Positions 62,808 through 64,000 of a DNA stretch of 64,000 nucleotides are shown piece by piece (within the stretch, counting starts at the first letter, position 1; every line of letters begins with the position of its first letter). The DNA lies in the NCBI GenBank assembly GCA_007753675.1, contig CP036432.1, positions 8,744,233 to 8,808,232 on the forward strand, read 5' to 3'. This DNA is from Stieleria magnilauensis (GTDB lineage Bacteria; Planctomycetota; Planctomycetia; Pirellulales; Pirellulaceae). A program made the translations under genes and the position numbers. The notes beneath the pieces are model-generated. The model was not told the origin of the DNA and ran no database searches. It saw only the letters and a list, made by a program, of their open reading frames with translations.

Positions 62808-63185
62808 TTAGTGCGATCGGAACTGGTCCCATGTCTCGATGACGTCCTCTACGCTATCGACCCATTTTCCTGGTGGAACAACAAAAACTCGAGTAGGGTG
62901 AGTTGGCCCCGTACTTTGTGTCCAACTACCATCCTTCGCTTTCCGTAACCTAAAAGTCGAAACGGAGAAAGTTGCCGATGGTGTTGACTGAGTGGCAAAT
63001 CTACAAGTGAAATGCGATGAACGTCGTTTTTCACCAACACCCACGTTGGTGGCCCAAACTCGAAGGTCTGCTCGAGTCCTCTGCCAACGTTTATTGTACT
63101 CCAGATTCATCCAAATTTGCGTTGCAACAGCGAGCACCGCGACAAGGATGAGCAGCGTTCGAAGGCTAAACTTGACACTTGGCAA
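62808..63185 (-). CDS. Membrane-anchored cassette protein, duplicate of 52060-52437
   Basis: The same 125-aa protein as at 52060, with TTG start, N-terminal span LRTLLILVAVLAVATQIWM and identical sequence. The neighbouring cassettes on both sides are different, so the unit moved or was copied as a single cassette. Confidence 0.75.
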   Translation of the reverse strand: MPSVKFSLRTLLILVAVLAVATQIWMNLEYNKRWQRTRADLRVWATNVGVGEKRRSSHFTCRFATQSTPSATFSVSTFRLRKAKDGSWTQSTGPTHPTRVFVVPPGKWVDSVEDVIETWDQFRSH

Positions 63186-63227
63186 AAAACAAAACCCTCG
63201 GAAATGATATCGCAGTAAGTGACGACA

Positions 63228-63311
63228 GAACGGTAGGGTTCAGCGGGGCCGCGCAAACGACTCTCCACTTCAAAAACGTCAACTCGCGGCCTCCGTTGCA
63301 ACCCATGGTTC
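63228..63311 (-). repeat. attC-like site 27
   Basis: Core GAAC/GTTC; boxes GGGTT/GGGTT, CAGCGG/CAACGG, GCCGCG/GCCGCG with extrahelical G. Confidence 0.92.
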
Positions 63312-63345
63312 CCCGCTTTGTTGAGTCAGGGCAAACGGTGAACCA

Positions 63346-63771
63346 TCAACTAATATTGAACCCCAGATTCATGCGTTCAGCAACATCCAGAGCAGAACGA
63401 AATCGGTTTACATAAGTACGGATGTCTCGCGCGCCGCGTACTCGAAGCCGTCGAATGCGTTGTGAGCGTTGCACGGGGCAGTACCGATCGATTAGCTCAT
63501 ACGGCCAGATTTCGTGAGCGATCATACGAGCGTTCCGATGAATCATGGCAAGTTCATCGCGAAACGCATCGAATTCGTCGGGCGTCACGTACAAGTCATT
63601 GGCCTTGAGCGCCGGCATGAATGCAGCACCACGGTCCGTCAACGAGCGAGATCCCCACAACCGCGTCCGATAGCATTCAAAACCCGCTGCGCACCCGCTG
63701 TCGAGATCGGGGACGGAAACGAATTCTAGTCGTTCGGTGTCATGACGATAGAGCGAGACGGAAAGTGTCAT
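63346..63771 (-). CDS. Hypothetical cassette protein, paralogue of 50582-51007
   Basis: The 141-aa protein differs from its paralogue by scattered substitutions (for example ALKANDLYVTPDEFDAF here, TLRNNDLYVTPDQFDAF there) with no frame break. Its attC-like site differs from that of the paralogue, so the gene travels with a different recombination site. No known domain. Confidence 0.8.
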   Translation of the reverse strand: MTLSVSLYRHDTERLEFVSVPDLDSGCAAGFECYRTRLWGSRSLTDRGAAFMPALKANDLYVTPDEFDAFRDELAMIHRNARMIAHEIWPYELIDRYCPVQRSQRIRRLRVRGARDIRTYVNRFRSALDVAERMNLGFNIS

Positions 63772-63813
63772 CGATACACCGAGGTGTCACCGGTTGCGTT
63801 TCACTCAGTCGGG

Positions 63814-63897
63814 GAACGGCAGTGGTCACCGCGTCGGCGCGATGGACCGGAACTCAAAACAAACTTGACTCGCCGACTGCGGTGCACCACCTGGTTC
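63814..63897 (-). repeat. attC-like site 28
   Basis: Core GAAC/GTTC; boxes GTGGT/GTGGT, CACCGC/CACCGC, TCGGCG/TCGGCG: perfect pairing. Confidence 0.92.
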
Positions 63898-64000
63898 ACG
63901 CGTCCGGCCACGACGACAGTTTGAACCATCATCGCTGGGGGCCAATGTACTCGATTGGAATCGCCGATGGAAATTCGAGGTGTCTGGCTCAGACTTGTTT
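63898..64000. repeat. Gene-less cassette, family R2, copy g (cut by window edge)
   Basis: Starts like the other members (CCAATGTACTCGATTGGAAT at about 63942) and runs past the window. The array therefore continues to the right. Confidence 0.7.

Overview
The window looks like planctomycete DNA of the Rhodopirellula type (Pirellulaceae). The evidence is the mix of gene types: a PknB-type kinase fused to an AAA ATPase, an ECF sigma factor followed by a membrane anti-sigma-like protein with a prepilin-type tail, an OprP-like porin, a Cys-rich secreted protein, a NatB-CPBP fusion, many sugar-acid and sugar-isomerase genes, and abundant intergenic palindromes. This taxonomic call is inference from gene content. 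No rRNA, tRNA or CRISPR array was seen.

Positions 1-36.9 kb are ordinary chromosomal core. From left to right they hold ilvN-ilvC (branched-chain amino acid synthesis); a secreted nitrilase-family amidase; an isochorismatase-like hydrolase; a Cys-rich secreted protein; an OprP-like porin; a NatA/NatB ABC exporter whose permease carries a CPBP protease domain; a sugar isomerase and an aldo-keto reductase separated by a 7-bp tandem repeat; a REC-HD-GYP regulator; a Gfo/Idh/MocA oxidoreductase with an SSS symporter; a 1281-aa kinase-AAA protein; an HDOD protein coupled to a TrkA-type K+ channel; a DEAD-box helicase; an IlvD/Edd sugar-acid dehydratase; glnE; the primary sigma factor; an NCS2 permease; and the ECF sigma/anti-sigma pair.

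Positions 36.9-39.7 kb are a repeat-rich transition. It has REP-like palindromes, copies of an intergenic repeat, a 243-bp direct repeat in two copies, an ArsR remnant cut at the end of one of those copies, and a Tat-exported TIM-barrel isomerase.

Positions 39.7-64.0 kb, running off the right edge, are the most interesting part: an integron-type gene-cassette array. I read 28 complete attC-like sites, one half site and one isolated core. Each complete site is 83-123 bp and folds in the same way: a GAAC/GTTC core, spacers of 3 and 4 nt, a 5-bp stem, one extrahelical G, a 6-bp stem, one extra A, then another stem. Stem sequences differ from site to site while pairing is kept. In nearly every cassette the bases outside the core at one end are complementary to those at the other end, as expected if each cassette had been a circle. 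All recognisable cassette genes lie on the minus strand: a ParE-type toxin-antitoxin pair, an ankyrin protein, DUF3806- and DUF4279-like proteins, and small membrane or unknown proteins. Eleven cassettes have no convincing gene and fall into two repeated families. Three cassettes are present as exact duplicates bounded precisely by core sites. The core does not fit the classical RYYYAAC/GTTRRRY consensus, and no integrase gene lies in the window. Orientation predicts one to the right of position 64000.

Four insertion sequences have entered the array region: a Tn5-like IS4 element (8-bp target duplication), two near-identical IS256 elements, an IS91-like element sitting exactly at the GTTC core of an attC-like site, and a second IS4-family element inside a gene-less cassette. 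One IS256 copy interrupts the tyrosine recombinase gene of the IS91-like element and replaces its first 17 codons in frame.
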